Assembly (NCBI GenBank): GCA_026873275.1
Contig: JANTUC010000001.1
Span: 1,302,001-1,366,000, forward strand
Origin: Pseudopithomyces maydicus
Lineage: Eukaryota; Ascomycota; Dothideomycetes; Pleosporales; Didymosphaeriaceae
Direction of reading: 5' to 3'
Length of the DNA: 64,000 nt
The notes below the pieces were generated by a model that worked only from the letters and a program-made list of their open reading frames with translations, made no database searches and was not told the DNA's origin. Within the stretch, counting starts at the first letter, position 1, and each line of letters opens with the position of its first letter. Positions 1 through 9,956 of the stretch are shown here, piece by piece. Position numbers and translations under genes: made by a program.

Positions 1-943
1 CTCTCGAGGAGGCTGCTACGCTTGGCGTCGGCGTGACTACCATTGGTCAGAGCTTGTACATGACCATGAAGCTTCCGCTCCCAGGCGAAACTCCCGTCAA
101 AGGTGAACAGTTCCTGTTAGTCTACGGTGGAAGTTCCGCAACCGGTACACTCGCCATTCAATACGCCAAATTGTAGGTAGATCTGTTCTTTGAATTACTC
201 GGCATTGATCATCATTTAGGTCGGGAATGACGGTTGTAACTACAGCTAGCCCAGAAAACTTCGAACTTGTGAAATCGAGGGAGCTGATGTCGTGTTTGAT
301 TATCATGATCCGCAGTGTTCGCGTCTGATCAGAGAGTACACGAATGGGAGGCTTCAGTTCATCCTTGACTGCATTTCAACGAAGGCAAGCTACGATATAA
401 TCGCAAAAGCAATTCCGGAATTCGCCGATAAGGGAATAAACATGGTAACGTTACTACCTGCAGATGCGTGGCCAAGGAATGATATTACTCCGACTGTCAT
501 TCTTGCCTACACATCCCTAGGCAAAGCTTTTGCCAAGTTTGGTATTGACTTTCCTGAAATAGCTGCTCATTATGAATTTGGAGTGACGTTCTGGGAATTA
601 AGTCAAAAGTTGTTAGCCGATGGCAAGATCAAACCGCACCCGGTGGCTCTACGCAAGGGTGGTCTCGCTGCTGTCCCAGATGGGTATGTACCTTGAATTG
701 CATCGTGGTCATGTATACTCATTACAAATAAGAATTGCCGAGCATGCCGAAGGAAAAGTACGAGCTGTGAAGCTTGTCTACCGGGTGACCGAGACAGACG
801 ACTCTGAGTCGAAAAAAGAACTGCGGTTCAAGGTCCAGGGTTTGGTGTTAAATGGTGATCCCATGGACAAACGAATCCGCCTACTGGGATCGTTAATGCT
901 CAGTGAAATTTCTGATTTCAGCCATGAGTATCTAGTAATATAG
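1..943 (+). pseudogene. Partial, frame-broken MDR quinone reductase/enoyl reductase-like gene
   Basis: The 3' part of a medium-chain dehydrogenase/reductase of the zinc-less quinone oxidoreductase type (ToxD-like); the 5' end lies outside the window. Exon up to 172 gives LEEAATLGVGVTTIG and the cofactor-binding stretch YGGSSATGTLAIQYAK; an intron at 173-219 (GTAGGT...TTTAG) leads to SGMTVVTTASPENFELVKSR. The frame then breaks at the GGG of 279-281: the family continues GADVVFDY, which is present but one frame away, so one base is missing. The second frame runs cleanly to 683, a probable intron 684-732 follows, and the last exon ends KLVYRVTE plus an extra tail to the stop at 941-943. The family normally ends near the KLVYRV motif, so the tail of about 45 residues may also reflect decay. 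Function, if any, would be NADPH-dependent reduction of a small carbonyl or enoyl substrate. It is either a young pseudogene or carries a sequencing error. Confidence 0.7.
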
Positions 944-947
944 TTAT

Positions 948-1270
948 TCAGCTAGGCTGTGATGAATGCACACCAACGACTCCAATTCCGCCATTGTAGC
1001 CCGTAATGGCTACCATCTGCTGCAAAATGATGTCCTGTTCGATATCCAGATGGACATTACGCGCCTCAAAGCCTACAGCATCAATTGAACGCCTCACACC
1101 GTCTGGCTCCAGTTCCAAAAGGTGCGCCACGCTCGAGGCGGTCTTGCACTATCGAGGTAACATATGGGTTAGATGATGGTGTGTATACTTGATACATGCA
1201 TCTTGGCGTTCCAGCACCTTTACACCAGCAGTGAGGCTCAGCTTAATGCAGGAACTATCGGGGTATGATG
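948..1270 (-). pseudogene. Relic of a zinc-type alcohol/formaldehyde dehydrogenase
   Basis: On the minus strand 1130-948 reads LLELEPDGVRRSIDAVGFEA and then MVAITGYNGGIGVVGVH. This is the cofactor-domain region typical of the glutathione-independent formaldehyde dehydrogenase-like branch of zinc alcohol dehydrogenases. Upstream, in other frames, pieces resembling LSLTAG, KGAGTPR and QDRLER can be seen, with stops between them, so the frame is broken several times. No catalytic domain is found. It lies tail-to-tail with the quinone reductase-like pseudogene, only a few bases from its stop. I read it as a degraded gene fragment. Exact limits are uncertain. Confidence 0.55.
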
Positions 1271-1456
1271 AATCTCGCCAAATGTGGGGAAACACTCCAG
1301 CCAACCAGACAAGGCATGAAGCCTACGAAGGCCGCTAATGCAACCTGCTTACCGCGCTAGGGGAGATTCGCGGCCCATCAGCAACTTGCATATAGAACAA
1401 CAGCCCTTCGCCGGGTGTACCTCAATAGACCTCTAATTGTTCCCTGACTTAGCACC

Positions 1457-2466
1457 ATGTCGAGGGCAAGCTCAGAGGTCCTGTACATCGAGACGATGAT
1501 ACCACAAAAAGTGGGTGTCTGCGACAATAAAGAGAATTGGACGGGGATCACAGATCCCTTGCGAAGAAGAAGGCTTCAAAATCGACTGAATCAACGAGCA
1601 TACAGTCAGTCCTCCGAATCCGGCAAGTCGACGTCGGCTGCTGACCGGGCCTCTGTTGTCTCCCTGTAGGAAATCGACGTCGGCTCAACAACCCAGCAGA
1701 TGCAGTAACGCCCGCTAACAGACGGAAGCGGGACGAGACGTTGGTCGAAGGGGCCGTGTCATCAAGCAGTGGAGTTGACCATGTCAGCAGACAGTGCTCC
1801 GGCGCAACGGCTCGCCTACGAAAAACCATGGAGAGTTTTGCCAATCACGCGCGGGAGCGCTTTGTACAGGGCAATCCCGTTCTCGAGCATCTCCCGATGT
1901 TGTTACAGTACAATGTAGACGTAGCTCTTCGTCGCAATGCTGAGATGCTGGGCATGTCTGATCTTTGGCTCAATTACGAGGCTATCTCGCCCTTCAATAA
2001 ACCGAACATCCCATCAGAAGTCACGGTTTGCTCATCCCCCGGAGACTGGCCGGCAAGTCTTCTGCCTACGCCACTCCAAGCCATGATGGAACATCATCCC
2101 TGGATAGATCTTTTTCCCTTGCCACGCATGCGCGATAATGTCTTGCGCGCTATACAAGATCCCGATATTTGCGACGAGGATGATCTATGCTATGACGTCT
2201 GTCAATATGGCCATCCTGATGAGAAGTGTGTGCTCATTGTATGGGGCCCTCCGTGGGATCCACGCAGCTGGGAGGCGAGCATGGAATTCTTGAGAAAGTG
2301 GGGGTGGCTGCTATTCGGTTGCATTGAGTTGATTGAAGCGACAAATTACTGGCGCTCGCGACGGGGCGAAAGAACGCTTACATTGAGAGAGGTGTCGGAT
2401 GCAATGACGCAAAGCGTACCAGAGGCTCTGAAGAACAAAACACTGCATGTAAGCAACCTGCATTAG
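1457..2466 (+). CDS. bZIP transcription factor with DUF3425 C-terminal domain
   Basis: Predicted nuclear regulator of 314 aa from two exons, 1457-1604 and 1670-2466 (intron GTCAGT...CTGTAG, phase 1). The N-terminal part carries the fungal bZIP-like signature NWTGITDPLRRRRLQNRLNQ followed, across the intron, by RAYRNRRRLNN, which is the basic DNA-contacting region. A typical heptad leucine zipper is not obvious after it, as is common in this subfamily. The C-terminal half from about residue 105 matches the DUF3425 style: a helical stretch, a DLFPLPRMRDN segment, and WGPPWDPRSWEAS near the end. The start was chosen at 1457 because CACCATG is a good fungal context and the next in-frame ATG is only 14 codons on. 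Joining the exons restores an uninterrupted basic region, which supports the intron. It sits 119 bp upstream of the aldo/keto reductase on the same strand; regulation of that gene is possible but unproven. Confidence 0.85.
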
Positions 2467-2585
2467 CTGCCAAGAGGCTGTTTGTGGTGCGGCAGTTATT
2501 AAGGTGCAACGAATACCGCTCAAAACCGAATTATACATAAATCTCGCTCTTTTTGTACTGCAATATTGACACGCAATCAGTAAAC

Positions 2586-3885
2586 ATGTCTTTCTTTGCA
2601 CCGCCCCCAAAACCCAAAACAGCATTAGGATGGCATCGCACACTTTCGCCTAATGCAGCTGTGAAAGTATCGCCAATCGCACTCGGAGGGATCAGTCTCG
2701 GAAATTCATGGAGCGAGCTGTTCGGAACGAGCGAAGATCCATCCACACTCCTAGATGCGTTTTATTCCTTAGGAGGGAATTTTATCGACACTGCGAACAA
2801 CTATAATAATGAAGAGTCGGAGAAATTTATAGGCGAGTGGATGGAGAAGCGCGGGGTGCGTGACCAGATGGTAATCGCGACCAAATACGGATCTGGATTC
2901 CGCTCCTGGAATCGGGACAACGAGCCGCTGCAGAGCAACTTCACAGGACCATCTGCCAAGAGTCTCCATGTTTCGATTAAGGCCAGTCTTGGGAAGCTTA
3001 GGACAGATTACATCGACATTCTTTATCTCCATTGGTAAGTTTTGGTTCAATGACATGCACATGTGGTAACAGCTTGCTAATTCACCAGGTGGGACGTCGC
3101 TGCATCAGTGGAAGAGGTCATGACGCACTTGCACGCATTGATATTGGCAGGGAAAGTCCTATATCTTGGTATATCTGACACACCTGCCTGGGTCGTAGTA
3201 AAAGCAAATGAATGTAGTTTGCATGAGCATCGTTCAAATGGAACACTAACATGATTCAGTTGCTCGAAGGAATGGTATGACGCCGTTCTCTGTATATCAA
3301 GGCAGATGGAATGCTGCTTTTCGGGATATGGAATCCGAGATTATTCCCATGTGTGAAGACCAGGGAATGGCAATTGTGTCGTGGGCATCGTTAGGAGGTG
3401 GAATGCTTACTACAGCGGAGCAACGGCGCTGCAATTCAGAAGACCCTAATGCTCCCAAACTTCCTTATGGCGATAATAAAGAAGACATCCTGGTCTCTGA
3501 GGTCCTCGAGCGGCTTTCTAAGAAAAAGAATGTTTCATTCCAGGCCCTAGTAAGTCCCACATGTGAACATCTATGCAATGAATCTCACAACCCACGCTAG
3601 ACACTTGCGTACCTATTTCAACAGTCAACCTACGTCTTCCCAATCGTAGGTGTTCAGAACGTCGACCACGTAAAGGCACTCCCAGATGCGCTCAGCGTTA
3701 CGCTTTCCAATGAAGAGATCGATGAGATTCATGGCGCTGCATCTTTTAATCCACTTTTCCCGAACACGTTCCTCTTCGGAGAGAAGTACAATACAAAATT
3801 GACCAACGCAGATCAAATCCACTATCAAATGTCCACTTGGATCGACGCACCGACCAAACGGTCTTTTTACAAGCCCCGGAAATAG
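2586..3885 (+). CDS. Aldo/keto reductase (norsolorinic acid reductase / AAD-like)
   Basis: NADPH-dependent carbonyl reductase of 382 aa, cytosolic by prediction. Four exons: 2586-3034, 3089-3213, 3260-3549, 3601-3885. Each intron has GT-AG ends and joining keeps the frame. The TIM-barrel hallmarks are present: the DTANNYNNEESEKFIGEW segment holds the catalytic Asp and Tyr, IATKYG holds the catalytic Lys, and ILYLHWWD across intron 1 holds the His. VYQGRWN and YVFPIVGVQ are typical of the branch that includes aryl-alcohol dehydrogenases and aflatoxin-pathway NorA/NorB-like enzymes. The length is normal for that branch. The start at 2586 gives the usual N-terminus PPPKPKTALGWHRTLSP found just before the barrel. 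No polyketide or other biosynthetic core gene lies nearby, so a secondary-metabolite role is not supported by context. Confidence 0.92.
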
Positions 3886-4804
3886 AGTTTCTTCTTTGGG
3901 TCATTTGTGTAGTTCGGGTGCTAAGTCAGACCAGGAAGCTTATCATAGGCTGGAGAAGGCCAATATGGCGCTGAAACATCCCAAGGAAAGTGAAAAATCG
4001 GTACATTCATTGCGATGACGCCGAATATATATTCGGAAAGGCATTAGATAGTGCAAATAGTTTACTAGGGAAGATGTTTCGGAGGTGGTGCTGCAATACT
4101 AAATGGGCTATGAAGGCTGCCTCAATGTAAACATTCGGGTGTGAAATGTCGACAAAGCATAGCTCTTATTTTTTCTGTACTCCCTCAAACATCATAAATT
4201 CGAGGACGAGCAGCACAGTATGGCATTCCAAAACACCAGGTTCGTCCAAAGTTGATCCCACAGAGACATTATACGAGTGCGAAACCTCAACAAGGAACCT
4301 GCTGCTGATGTTCTACGCATTTTTAGTCACATGGGGTCATCAGATCTGTTTTCCGGGCTGATAAAGTCACGCATCACGTCTTCTCCCGCTTTGTTCCGAA
4401 CTTGCTGACCGTAAAAATATTGTGTCGTAATGACAGTTCGTGCCAAGTCGGAAGTGCTAACCGCCAATTGTAGCTGCCGAGGCAAGCGGGATGGCCTTAG
4501 TCATGGATGCTTTTATTTCTCTCCAACCTTCTGGCACATCGTCTTGTTGGACGTGACATACCTTGGTGGAACAATTCATGATAAGGCAAACATGTATTGG
4601 TGAACTCCTAGACCAGCGGTCATAAATTTATCCTATCCTGTCTACTTGCGTTCACCTTGTGGCACCCTGATGGATTCGCTCACCGTACATTTATCTTCCT
4701 GAGACATCACTATTATATCTTATCTTCTTCACCCACGCGTACCTGTCAATTAACGACTCAGACGGACTATTCAGCAAGAACTCCACCCAAGAACATCCGC
4801 AAAA
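3886..4804. other. Intergenic, no gene seen
   Basis: This stretch lies between the aldo/keto reductase stop and the ZIP transporter start. Only short open frames occur (the longest is 4146-4361 on the plus strand) and none resembles a protein. It should hold the 3' end of the reductase and the promoter of the transporter. No clear TATA box or repeat was noticed. Confidence 0.5.
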
Positions 4805-5973
4805 ATGTCGACTTGCGGATCTGATGCACCGGAAGTTGACTATAACCTGTCTCTACACGTCGGCGCGCTTTTCATCATCCTGGGTGTCTCAGCAGGGGCC
4901 TGCGCAGTGCCTGTATTAGCACTTAGCGTACCCCAACTGCGCATACCAGCTAAGGTTCATTTTGGCTTCAGGCATTTCGGTACTGGCGTTCTCCTCGCCA
5001 CAGCATTCGTCCACTTGTTCCCAACAGCGTTTGTGTCTTTAGTGGATCCATGCCTCCCGCCTTTTTTAACCAAGACTATCCGGCTCTAGCAGGCGCTATA
5101 GCACTCTCAGCAGTCTTTATGATCACGATAGCGGAGATGGTATTTAGCCCAGGCCGCTCGCTTTGTTCTGGGTCAGCAGTGCCTTCAACTGAGGCGGGTA
5201 TTGTCAATGCTACAGTGGCCGTAAATGCAGCCAACCCGACAAGAAAACTGTCAATCGATGATGTTACGCCGGCACAGAGCACTCCTCAATTTGGACGAAC
5301 GCGCTCTGGACGGTCTCATAGTACCATGAAAGCTGTTGAACAGCGCAACAGACATCCTCAAGAGAACGACTTGTCAATCTCGGAAATACCACAAAACACA
5401 CCAGAAAATCGAGATACGACTGAAGCTCGCCACAGTCAGGATGACGATACCATTTTTGAAGAGAAGGAAGCAGAGCATCAACGAAGTAAACTCCTCATGC
5501 AGTGCGTCTTATTGGAATGCGGTATCTTGTTTCACAGCATATTTATCGGCATGGCGCTAGCAGTGGCAGTTGGCAGCGCCCAAGTCGTTTTGATAATCGC
5601 GATTGCTTTTCATCAGACGTTTGAAGGGCTTGCACTTGGCTCTCGCATCGCAGCTGTAGGTTGGGAACCTCGAGCAATTCAGCCTTGGCTCATGGCGCTT
5701 GCCTACGGATGTACCACGCCTCTTGGACAAGCTATAGGCATAGCGACCAGAAATCTATACGACCCCAACTCTGCTACTGGTTTAGTGGTTGTCGGTACCT
5801 TCAATGCTTTCTCAGCTGGCCTCCTTGCGTATACGAGTCTTGTGGACCTTCTTTCGGAGGACTTCTTGAGTGATCATAGTTGGAAGACTCTTCGGGGAAA
5901 GAAGAGGGTTGTTGCGATGATTTTGGTGTTTTCTGGAGCGTTCTGTATGAGCTTGATTGGAGCATGGGCATAA
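4805..5973 (+). CDS. ZIP-family zinc/iron transporter, frame broken in a T run
   Basis: Membrane transporter moving Zn2+ or Fe2+ into the cytosol. The first frame starts at 4805 and gives two N-terminal helices (LHVGALFIILGVSAGACAVP, then HFGTGVLLATAFVHLFPTAF), including the metal-binding HLFPTAF motif of helix 2. At 5062-5067 six T residues put the frame into a stop; one more T would continue DPCLPPF as FNQDYPALAGAIAL, the expected family sequence. The second frame then runs to 5973 with a long hydrophilic loop (about residues 110-220, poor in the usual histidines) and the signature helices HSIFIGMALAVAVG and HQTFEGLALGSRI (helices 4 and 5, metal path), ending with three more helices. With the T run repaired the protein would be about 389 aa, normal for fungal ZIPs. 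No intron explains the break. It is either an assembly error or a recent pseudogene. Confidence 0.85.
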
Positions 5974-6393
5974 CCTACCTTCTACCGTGCTGAAATAGTC
6001 TTGCTGAAATTGAAAATTTGACCTCCTGGAGCCATACTTACAAAGCAAAACTCTTTTATAGTAGAACCTAAGATAATAAAATAGTAAATATTTCTACTTA
6101 ATTTTGCCATAATCTGCCGATATTAGGTTAATTAACTTCCCTAGTTTAGTGCCTCTAGATATATATCAGCAATTATATTTTTCGTGATTAAGAATACTAT
6201 TTCTACACTATTCAAACATGCGTGCATTAGGGAAAGTAGGTAAATCTAGATAAAAATAGATCTTTCTTTAACTATCGCAAAAGTAAAACGACACACTTAT
6301 TATCGGTGATTAACGAAGTATACTAATAAAAAGAACGGCTGCCAGCTTCGATGGCATGTGTGGGTGATCGTTCAATTGGGGGCAAAAAATGGC
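5974..6393. other. AT-rich intergenic stretch, possibly RIP-like
   Basis: From about 6045 to 6330 the sequence turns markedly rich in A and T with many TA dinucleotides and no open frame. The neighbouring genes are near balanced composition. Such blocks in filamentous ascomycetes are often old repeats mutated by repeat-induced point mutation, but I see no recognisable element, terminal repeat or target-site duplication here. Confidence 0.4.
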
Positions 6394-6399
6394 AAAAAA
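6394..6399 (-). terminator. RNA polymerase III terminator of tRNA-Ser
   Basis: Six A residues on the plus strand give TTTTTT on the minus strand directly after the tRNA 3' end, the normal Pol III stop. A second run of six lies a few bases further on as backup. Confidence 0.75.
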
Positions 6400-6400
6400 G

Positions 6401-6481
6401 CGACACCTGAGAGATTCGAACTCTCGCTCCCGAAGGAACGGGCTTAGCAGGCCCGCGCGTTAACCACTCCGCCAAAGTGCC
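6401..6481 (-). tRNA. tRNA-Ser (anticodon GCT)
   Basis: The minus strand folds as a type II tRNA. The acceptor stem GGCACTT pairs with AGGTGTC. The D arm begins GGCGGAGTGGTTAACGC, which is also the A box. The anticodon stem GGGC/GCCC encloses the loop CTGCTAA, giving anticodon GCT that reads AGC/AGT serine codons. A variable arm CGTTCCTTCGGGAGCG forms a hairpin as expected for serine. The T arm carries GTTCGAATC (B box). No intron is present and CCA is not encoded, as usual in eukaryotes. Confidence 0.95.
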
Positions 6482-6870
6482 ATGATACCACTTATTCATG
6501 TGATTGATGATAATATCCAAAGTATAAAACGTTATATAGACTGTATCAAACTGCTTTCAGCCCTTATCAAGATGAACGAGACAGCATGACTGTGTATCAC
6601 GAGATGGATTAATGCAAAGCACCACTCAAATGGAGAAATGTGGGGCTCGACAACGTCCTCACTCTACTGATCAGCGTTCAAACCCCGGACGCGGAGAAAC
6701 TACCGTGCCGTGCATGTCTTGGCATCCCCAGGTCTCGGACGCGTCCTACAGCTTGCTCCAGCTTCACCGGCCTCAACAGTCGTCGTACGTCGTTTTCCTC
6801 TCGCTCCCGCTACTTAACCCAACCATCTACTCGGATCCCCACACTCAATTCTACTACGCAAACATCTAAG

Positions 6871-7745
6871 ATGCCTCAAGCCGGTGCGTATGCTGTTTCT
6901 CTGTGCATGCTGTAGGCGCGCGCGCGCTCGCCCAGCTGAGAGCCACAACCACCTATGAGCTTTGCTTACATTTTACAGCCCAGCGAGCGCTGTCGCAGGC
7001 GCAAACGGACCTTCCTCCTTCGGTAGAAAAGGCATACTACAAGAAATGTATCGATCTCCGACGACGCATCACCGACATCGAAGATAGCAACGATGGCACG
7101 CGCCTGCGCATCAAGCGCCTCCATCGCGGGATCCAAAAGATGCGCATTGAACGTGCCTTCCTCCTCGAGCAGCTACACAGACACATGGAATACAACATGG
7201 ACGACTCGGACCGAAGTAGCAGCCCTCCGCCCACGCCCACGGATAAGCCTCTGAGGAGCAAGCGGAGCCATCGCAAGGGGACACCACCCGCGGATTCTCA
7301 AGCAGGCAGCGGCACGGCTCCACAGCAGGAGAGCCCCAGCAACTCGCACCATCAGCCACACCTGAGTGCTATAAACCCCATGTCATCTGCCCAGAGCACT
7401 CCCGATCCCAGCCGCTCGAACCCTTTCTTCAGCAACATTGGCGCGACTGCCACCTCGCCGCCCGCTGTCAATGGCACCACCCCACACCAGCCGCTTCCCC
7501 CACTACATCAGCTGCCCGCGCTGCAGCCCCAACGAGCACCCGAAACCGCCCGTAGCACGTTTTTCGACCCCGTCAACGACGAAGCACGGCCGCCGCCTGC
7601 CGAAGGTGATGGCGAGTATACTGGCCGAAGGCGCACCCTCTCGGGCACAAATCCACCAGCCACGGAGAACAGCGAAGTGCCGAATGGCGATACAGAAATG
7701 ACGGATGCCTCGGGGGTTGGCTTCACTGCTGTCAATAGAGGTTAG
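6871..7745 (+). CDS. INO80 complex subunit F-domain-like protein
   Basis: Predicted nuclear protein of 259 aa. Exons 6871-6883 (only 13 nt: M-P-Q-A plus one base) and 6979-7745; the intron 6884-6978 runs GTGCGT...TTACAG. Residues about 18-75 form a charged coiled-coil-like helix (YYKKCIDLRRRITDIEDSND, then RLRIKRLHRGIQKMRIERAF and LLEQL), which matches the INO80 subunit F/TFPT-type helical domain seen in animals and fungi. The rest is low-complexity, rich in Pro, Ser and Arg (a basic RSKRSHRKG patch near residue 95) and probably disordered. The family recruits to or stabilises the INO80 chromatin-remodelling complex. The start is chosen because only the tiny first exon supplies an ATG before the conserved helix; the open frame upstream in exon 2 reads through the intron. 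Function is inferred from the helix pattern alone. Confidence 0.7.
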
Positions 7746-8563
7746 GTGCTCTGTTGATCGACATCAGCACCTCCGAGGAGAGAGCGTAGTTCCTATGTTT
7801 CATTGCGCAATTCACGCATGGTGGAGCATAATTAGGAAGGCGAAGGCACTTGGAAAGTCAGCGTTTCGGTGCACGGGTGTCCCACAATCGTCATCCAAAA
7901 TGACCACCCCGACCGTCGCGATGGACCATGGAAGAAACATGCTTAGGGGAGATTCTATTGGAGACGACCTTTTTGGAGGGCGTGGATCACAGATTGGCGA
8001 GCTGCCCATTGCACGTTCGATTGAAGGATTGATCGATCTGAGCAAACGGAAAGGGTTTCAAATTATCTCGAGTTCTAATGGGCCTTAAATACATGTGTCG
8101 TGTTTTCATCGGGTGCCCGCCGAGCTTCTACAGGCAGCCCCATGTGCCAGGGAGGCATTGGGCGAGTGTGGTTTATGTAAGGGGTGATGGCCGTTGAGCC
8201 AAAGGATTTCCCATTGTACGAATACCAGGTTATTGCTTTCTATCTTCTCTATCCTCGATCACCTTTTGCTCTGTCGAACCCGGTATCTGCCTTGAGTGAT
8301 GAATGTTTCTGAATGAACTGCCACTTTGTTACAAGTCTCCGACCGACGTTTGCCTGTTGGAGGGAACAACACCCTATCAAGTTCGCATGAAGATAACAAA
8401 GAACAACCACGACTATGAAGGGGGCAAAAAAGAGATTGACTGCTCTTGTCCGCTCACGGTGGGTATGCATAGCCTATAGTCAATCTATTAGGCAACGTAC
8501 CGCACGACGTGAAAGAGGAGGGAGGACAAAAATTAATGAACTCCCAGGACTCTGGTGGAAGAC
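7746..8563. other. Intergenic, no gene seen
   Basis: Lies between the INO80-F-like gene and the tRNA-Lys gene. An open frame at 7705-8088 overlaps the 3' end of the upstream gene in another frame and shows no protein-like pattern; I treat it as chance. Nothing else stands out. Confidence 0.5.
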
Positions 8564-8569
8564 AAAAAA
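8564..8569 (-). terminator. RNA polymerase III terminator of tRNA-Lys
   Basis: Six A residues on the plus strand give TTTTTT on the minus strand a few bases beyond the tRNA 3' end. Confidence 0.75.
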
Positions 8570-8573
8570 GTTA

Positions 8574-8680
8574 AGCCCGACGTGGGGGTCGAACCCACAA
8601 CCTTGAGATACCGAGTAATCGAGTTGATTAGACCGTGAATACTTAAGAGTCTCACGCTCTACCGATTGAGCTAGCCGGGC
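8574..8680 (-). tRNA. tRNA-Lys (anticodon CTT) with a 34-nt intron
   Basis: The minus strand gives acceptor stem GCCCGGC pairing with GTCGGGC, D arm TAGCTCAATCGGTAGAGC (A box), anticodon stem TGAGA/TCTCA and loop CTCTTAA with anticodon CTT (reads AAG), and T arm GTGGGTTCGACCCCCAC (B box). Between positions 37 and 38 of the tRNA lies an intron of 34 nt, the canonical place for tRNA splicing endonuclease. The mature RNA would be 73 nt including the discriminator base. Inside the intron TAATC and GATTA are inverted repeats five bases apart and could form a small hairpin. Confidence 0.95.
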
Positions 8681-9956
8681 TAGTCGGTGATTTGATGGAA
8701 GGCTGAGCAAATATTAGCAATATATACAGAAGGAAAAGTTCTATTAGTAAAAGTGTCCATGCTTGCACCGCAGGTGAGGCTGGCAGATATCAATTGGGTG
8801 GGTCGGGAAGCCTAGCGGTACCAGTGATGTGCCCATTCAGCCCTGTCATGGCTCGACTTGGCACGTTCGGCTGCCCGCTAAGAACAGGTTCTTGACTCGC
8901 CATCTAGGGGGCGGTTGAATGTCACTGGTAGACTGGTAACTACACATGCACATTCTCGTGCGGAAGGGAATTCTCTAGGGGGATTTCCATTTTACATTTC
9001 ACGCTTCAGCGCACCGGCCATTGCATGGTTTTCACCGCTGCATGGCTGCACTGTTGCAACGTCCATGTTGTGGTATACATATGCGAGTAATGAATACCCA
9101 GCATCTCGTATGCTATTTAAAGCAATACGAGAAGAAGGGCCACACAGCAGGCGGACCACGGTCAGCTTGAACAGTACAGTACGGTTCGCAATATCACTAC
9201 GCCCCTCGCATGCATTGCTTGTCTCGGGCGGGTGAGCAGGTCGGGCGAGGACGACGACAGAGGAATCGAATCAAGGCCGAGGGCTGAAACACACACGGCG
9301 TTTGATGTGGAGAGGTTGAGTTCTGGCAAAAGTCGCCATGTCTGGAGGGTCTTGGCAGGCGTCAACACGGCGTGCGTGCATCTGCGCTTCTCCTTCGCTA
9401 CGTGGCGCCAGGCGCAGTGTGTAGAATGTAAAATGAGCTGCGCGCTATACGCGTAATCGCCTGTGGAAGCGTACCTCTGTGTGTAGAAGTGGCCGCGCGG
9501 TGGCTAGCACGCACGTCGAACGGACAGGCGCAGGTCCAACTGCATCCGCGTCCGCACTGCCCCAGGGTCCATGTTCCGTTCCTCTAGCTGCCCACCGCTT
9601 TCCTCTCCAACCTCCCAAGTGAACGTGTGAAGGCGAACCGCCGCCTGCAGCCTGCAACCCGCTACCCGCTACCTACATACAACCGTCCCCCGCGCCTTTC
9701 CGTGTCTGGACGCTTGCCCGCCCGCCATCATTGCGCGCGCCTGCGCTTCTCGAAACCTTGGCCAAGCTCCGAGGCTGTGCTTGTGCTTGTGCTGGGAGTC
9801 GGGAGACACGCTGACGTTCCACTCCACCACCAACCGATCCCCAAGCCCCCATTGCGAGCACGCAGCCGGAGCGCGTGTACCGAGAGAGCCATTTGGATGT
9901 CGCGCAGCGTGCAGCAGTGAAGAGTGGAGCCAGCGCTTTGAACCCGTTGTGCCGCC
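8681..9956. other. Long upstream region of the flippase gene
   Basis: About 1.28 kb without a convincing gene. From about 9450 the composition becomes GC-rich up to the flippase start at 9957, with several short upstream open frames and ATGs, as expected for a long 5' untranslated leader. Antisense open frames over 9445-10407 are shadows of the GC-rich leader and coding start. No TATA box is clear. Confidence 0.45.

Noticed and set aside
7705..8088. Plus-strand open frame of 127 codons after the INO80-F-like gene
   Set aside because: It overlaps that gene's end in another frame and shows no domain, no codon pattern and no start context; likely chance.
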